Notes under the pieces: generated by a model | The model's database searches: none | Seen by the model: the letters and a program-made list of their open reading frames with translations, nothing else | Told to the model about the DNA's origin: nothing | In this document: positions 62,273-64,000 of the stretch, piece by piece | Layout of the letters: each line of letters begins with the position of its first letter | Position numbering within the stretch: position 1 is the first letter of the stretch | Assembly: GCF_900111765.1 (NCBI RefSeq) | Contig: NZ_FOIB01000003.1 | Location: forward strand, 806,001 to 870,000 | From: Myxococcus fulvus | Lineage (GTDB): Bacteria; Myxococcota; Myxococcia; Myxococcales; Myxococcaceae | Direction: 5' to 3' | Length of the DNA: 64,000 bases | Translations under genes and position numbers: made by a program

Positions 62273-63337
62273 ATGCGACGTGCCGTCGTGTTGTTCGTGG
62301 TCCTGGTGGTGGCGCTCGCCACGCTCCTGGGCGTGCGCATCCTGAAGGACCGACGGGCCGCGGAGGGGCCGGCGGGAGGCTCGGGGGTGGTGGAGGGCAC
62401 GGCGGTGGACCTGCGCGCCCGCATCAACGCCCGCGTGCTGTCGCGGCATGTGGAGGAAGGCGCGCGCGTGGAGAAGGGCGCGGTGCTCGTCACCCTCGAC
62501 TGCACCGAGCCCGAGGCCGGGCTGGAGGAGGCTCGCGCGAGGTTGTCCATGGCCCAGGCGCAGGCGGACGCGGCGCGAGCGGCGGCGGTGGCCGCGGGCC
62601 GCAGCAGCGAGGCGGTGGCGGCGCAGGCCCAGGGAAGCCAGGCGCAGATCGCCTCGCTGGCGGACCAGCAGGGCCTGGCCCAGCGGCAGGCGGACCGGCT
62701 CCAGAAGATGGGCGATGCGACCACGGAGGCCGCGTTGGACCAGGCCCGCGCGCAGGCGCAGTCGTTGGAGCAGCAGCTCGCGGCGGCGCGCCATGCGAGC
62801 ACGGCCGCGTCCCGTCAGGCCCGCGCGGCCACCGAGCAGGAGCGCGCGAGCGTGCAGCAGGCGGAGTCCGCCCTTCGCGCCATCCAGGCCGCGGAGGCCA
62901 CGGTGCGGCGAGCCCAGGTCTCCGTGTCGGAGTGTGAGCTGCGCGCGCCGTTGAGCGGGACGGTGGAGACGCTGGCGCTGGAGGTGGGGGAGCTCGCCCT
63001 GCCCGGCGCCGTCGTGGCGCGGCTGGTCGACACGCATCGTCCCAAGGCGACCTTCTATCTGCCGAACGCGGAGCTCGCGGCGGCGCGGCCAGGCCAGTCC
63101 GCCACGGTGCGCGCGGATGCGTATCCCGACCGCACCTTCAATGCCCGCGTGGTGACGGTGGCGCGCGAGGCCGCCTTCACGCCTCGCAACGTGCAGACGC
63201 GCGGCGACCGCGACAGGCTCGTCTATCCCGTGGAGGTGCACATCGAGGCGCCCGCGGAGGTGCTGCTGCCCGGCATGCCGGTGGAGATCACCCTGGGCCC
63301 GGTGAACGACGCGGCGGTGGCGGAGCAGCGGCCATGA
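62273..63337 (+). CDS. HlyD-type periplasmic adaptor (membrane fusion protein)
   Basis: The product is 354 residues from ATG 62273, with AGGGGAG five bases upstream. One N-terminal transmembrane helix (RAVVLFVVLVVALATLLGVRIL) is followed by a biotinyl-lipoyl half (VDLRARINARVLSRHVEEGARVEKGAVLVTLD), a long alanine-rich coiled-coil hairpin (~85-220), the second lipoyl half (LRAPLSGTVETLALEVGE) and beta-barrel regions. It links an inner-membrane ABC or MFS pump to an outer-membrane channel. It overlaps the ABC ATPase gene by ATGA and resembles E. coli YbhG. Confidence 0.93.
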   Translation: MRRAVVLFVVLVVALATLLGVRILKDRRAAEGPAGGSGVVEGTAVDLRARINARVLSRHVEEGARVEKGAVLVTLDCTEPEAGLEEARARLSMAQAQADAARAAAVAAGRSSEAVAAQAQGSQAQIASLADQQGLAQRQADRLQKMGDATTEAALDQARAQAQSLEQQLAAARHASTAASRQARAATEQERASVQQAESALRAIQAAEATVRRAQVSVSECELRAPLSGTVETLALEVGELALPGAVVARLVDTHRPKATFYLPNAELAAARPGQSATVRADAYPDRTFNARVVTVAREAAFTPRNVQTRGDRDRLVYPVEVHIEAPAEVLLPGMPVEITLGPVNDAAVAEQRP

Positions 63338-64000
63338 GCACCTGCCCCGACGTGGACGTGTCGCTGGAGGACGTCCGCCGGAGCTTCGGGAAGGCCCTGG
63401 CGCTGCGAGGTGTGTCGCTGGCCGTGCAGCCCGGCGAGGTCTACGGACTGGTGGGCCCGGATGGCGCGGGGAAGACGACGGCCATCCGATTGATGGCGGG
63501 GCTGCTGCTGCCGGACGCGGGGCGCGTGAGGATGCTCGGTGAGGACCCGGCGGACACGCGCTCGCAGGTGCGCGAGTCCCTGGGCCTGGTGCCCCAGCGC
63601 AACACGCTCTACGGCGACCTGAGCGTCGACGAGAACCTGCGCTTCTTCGCGCGGCTGTTCGGCCTGTCGCGCGAGGACTTCGCCGAGCGGCGCGAGCGAC
63701 TGCTGGACATCACCCGCCTGGGGCGCTTCACCGAGCGGCGCGCGGATGCGCTGTCCGGAGGCATGTACAAGAAGCTGGCGCTGGCGTGCGCCCTGCTCCA
63801 CCGGCCTCGCGTGCTGCTGCTGGATGAGCCCACCAACGGCGTGGACCCGGTGAGCCGCCGCGAGCTGTGGGAGCTGCTGTACTCGCTGGTCCATGAAGGC
63901 ATGACGCTGCTGGTGTCCACGCCGTACATGGACGAGGCGGCCCGGTGTCATCGGGTGGGCCTGCTCTACTCGGGCACCCTCATCGCGGAGGGAGACCCGA
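63334..64000 (+). CDS. ABC transporter ATP-binding protein (3' end outside window)
   Basis: The frame starts at ATG 63334, overlapping the HlyD stop, and is open to the window edge, giving ~222 residues. Walker A GPDGAGKTT, signature LSGGM, Walker B VLLLDEPTNGVDP are complete. The H-loop position reads STPYMDEA, with Pro in place of His, as with the His-less first domain of RbbA/YbhF-like proteins. The gene may therefore continue into a second ATPase domain. Order adaptor, ATPase (and expected permeases) matches the ybhGFSR efflux operon. Confidence 0.92.
   Translation, partial: MSTCPDVDVSLEDVRRSFGKALALRGVSLAVQPGEVYGLVGPDGAGKTTAIRLMAGLLLPDAGRVRMLGEDPADTRSQVRESLGLVPQRNTLYGDLSVDENLRFFARLFGLSREDFAERRERLLDITRLGRFTERRADALSGGMYKKLALACALLHRPRVLLLDEPTNGVDPVSRRELWELLYSLVHEGMTLLVSTPYMDEAARCHRVGLLYSGTLIAEGDP

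Noticed and set aside
61112..63241. 709-codon minus-strand frame spanning the HlyD gene and TetR
   Set aside because: Only the last 201 codons encode the TetR protein. The rest is antisense to the HlyD adaptor.

Overview
The window is a GC-rich, densely packed stretch from a myxobacterium, most likely of the Myxococcus/Corallococcus/Cystobacter side of the order. The grounds are: two proteins with a MYXO-CTERM-type tail (short GC-rich motif, hydrophobic helix, basic end), an AgmX/PglI C-terminal-type protein, a PilZ protein of the myxobacterial type, an ELWxxDGT-repeat surface protein, a long NRPS, and the strong G/C third-position bias. No rRNA, tRNA, CRISPR array, insertion sequence or prophage was seen.

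Layout. 1-14793 (+): the 3' part of a modular non-ribosomal peptide synthetase, A(partial)-T-(C-A-T)x4-TE, with A-domain codes reading Ser, Val-like, unassigned, unassigned hydrophobic, Asp. A convergent MATE exporter follows (14858-16249). 16400-21324 (-): DedA membrane protein, a secreted unknown, a cyclic-nucleotide-binding-like protein, gamma carbonic anhydrase, miaB and a small helical protein. 21582-27374 (+): ELWxxDGT/HYR surface protein, MarR-GNAT regulator behind an 18-bp AT-rich perfect palindrome, a truncated thioesterase and a beta-helix lipoprotein. 27435-33427 (-): VWA (CoxE-like) protein, 23S rRNA uracil methyltransferase, PilZ protein, and a ketone-body module (3-oxoacid CoA-transferase A and B plus thiolase). 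33691-35132 (+): TetR regulator and a lactonase-like MBL protein. 35207-36919 (-): ribosomal protein S1. 37480-39810 (+): MYXO-CTERM protein with a 36-bp coding repeat. 39882-50241 (-): zinc-ribbon protein, two acyl-CoA dehydrogenases flanking an AgmX-like protein, an outer-membrane-like protein, enoyl-CoA hydratase, 3-hydroxyacyl-CoA dehydrogenase, two small unknowns, Mrp ATPase, a lipoprotein and SppA. 50345-54239: a small membrane protein, a beta-lactamase-fold lipoprotein, and RNA cyclase rtcA translationally coupled to an unknown gene. 54411-61717 (-): CocE/NonD hydrolase, NtrC-type regulator with its kinase, NAD-binding protein, NAPE-PLD-like MBL hydrolase and a TetR regulator. 62273-64000 (+): HlyD-type periplasmic adaptor and the start of an ABC ATPase.

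How parts fit together. The NRPS and MATE gene suggest a peptide natural product and a possible export route. Dehydrogenase, hydratase and acyl-CoA dehydrogenases, with the nearby thiolase and CoA-transferase, cover a full short-chain acyl-CoA oxidation/acetoacetate route. The divergent TetR and HlyD/ABC genes look like a drug-efflux module of the E. coli YbhGFSR/CecR kind.

Many neighbouring genes share ATGA/GTGA stop-start overlaps, so translational coupling is common. All five convergent gene junctions carry a GC-rich hairpin without a T-tract. The long reading frames opposite real genes are composition artefacts. Nothing here is a clear-cut new system. The best leads are the NRPS composition boundary, the rtcA-coupled unknown, the AT-rich MarR palindrome and the secreted or cell-envelope proteins embedded in the beta-oxidation cluster.
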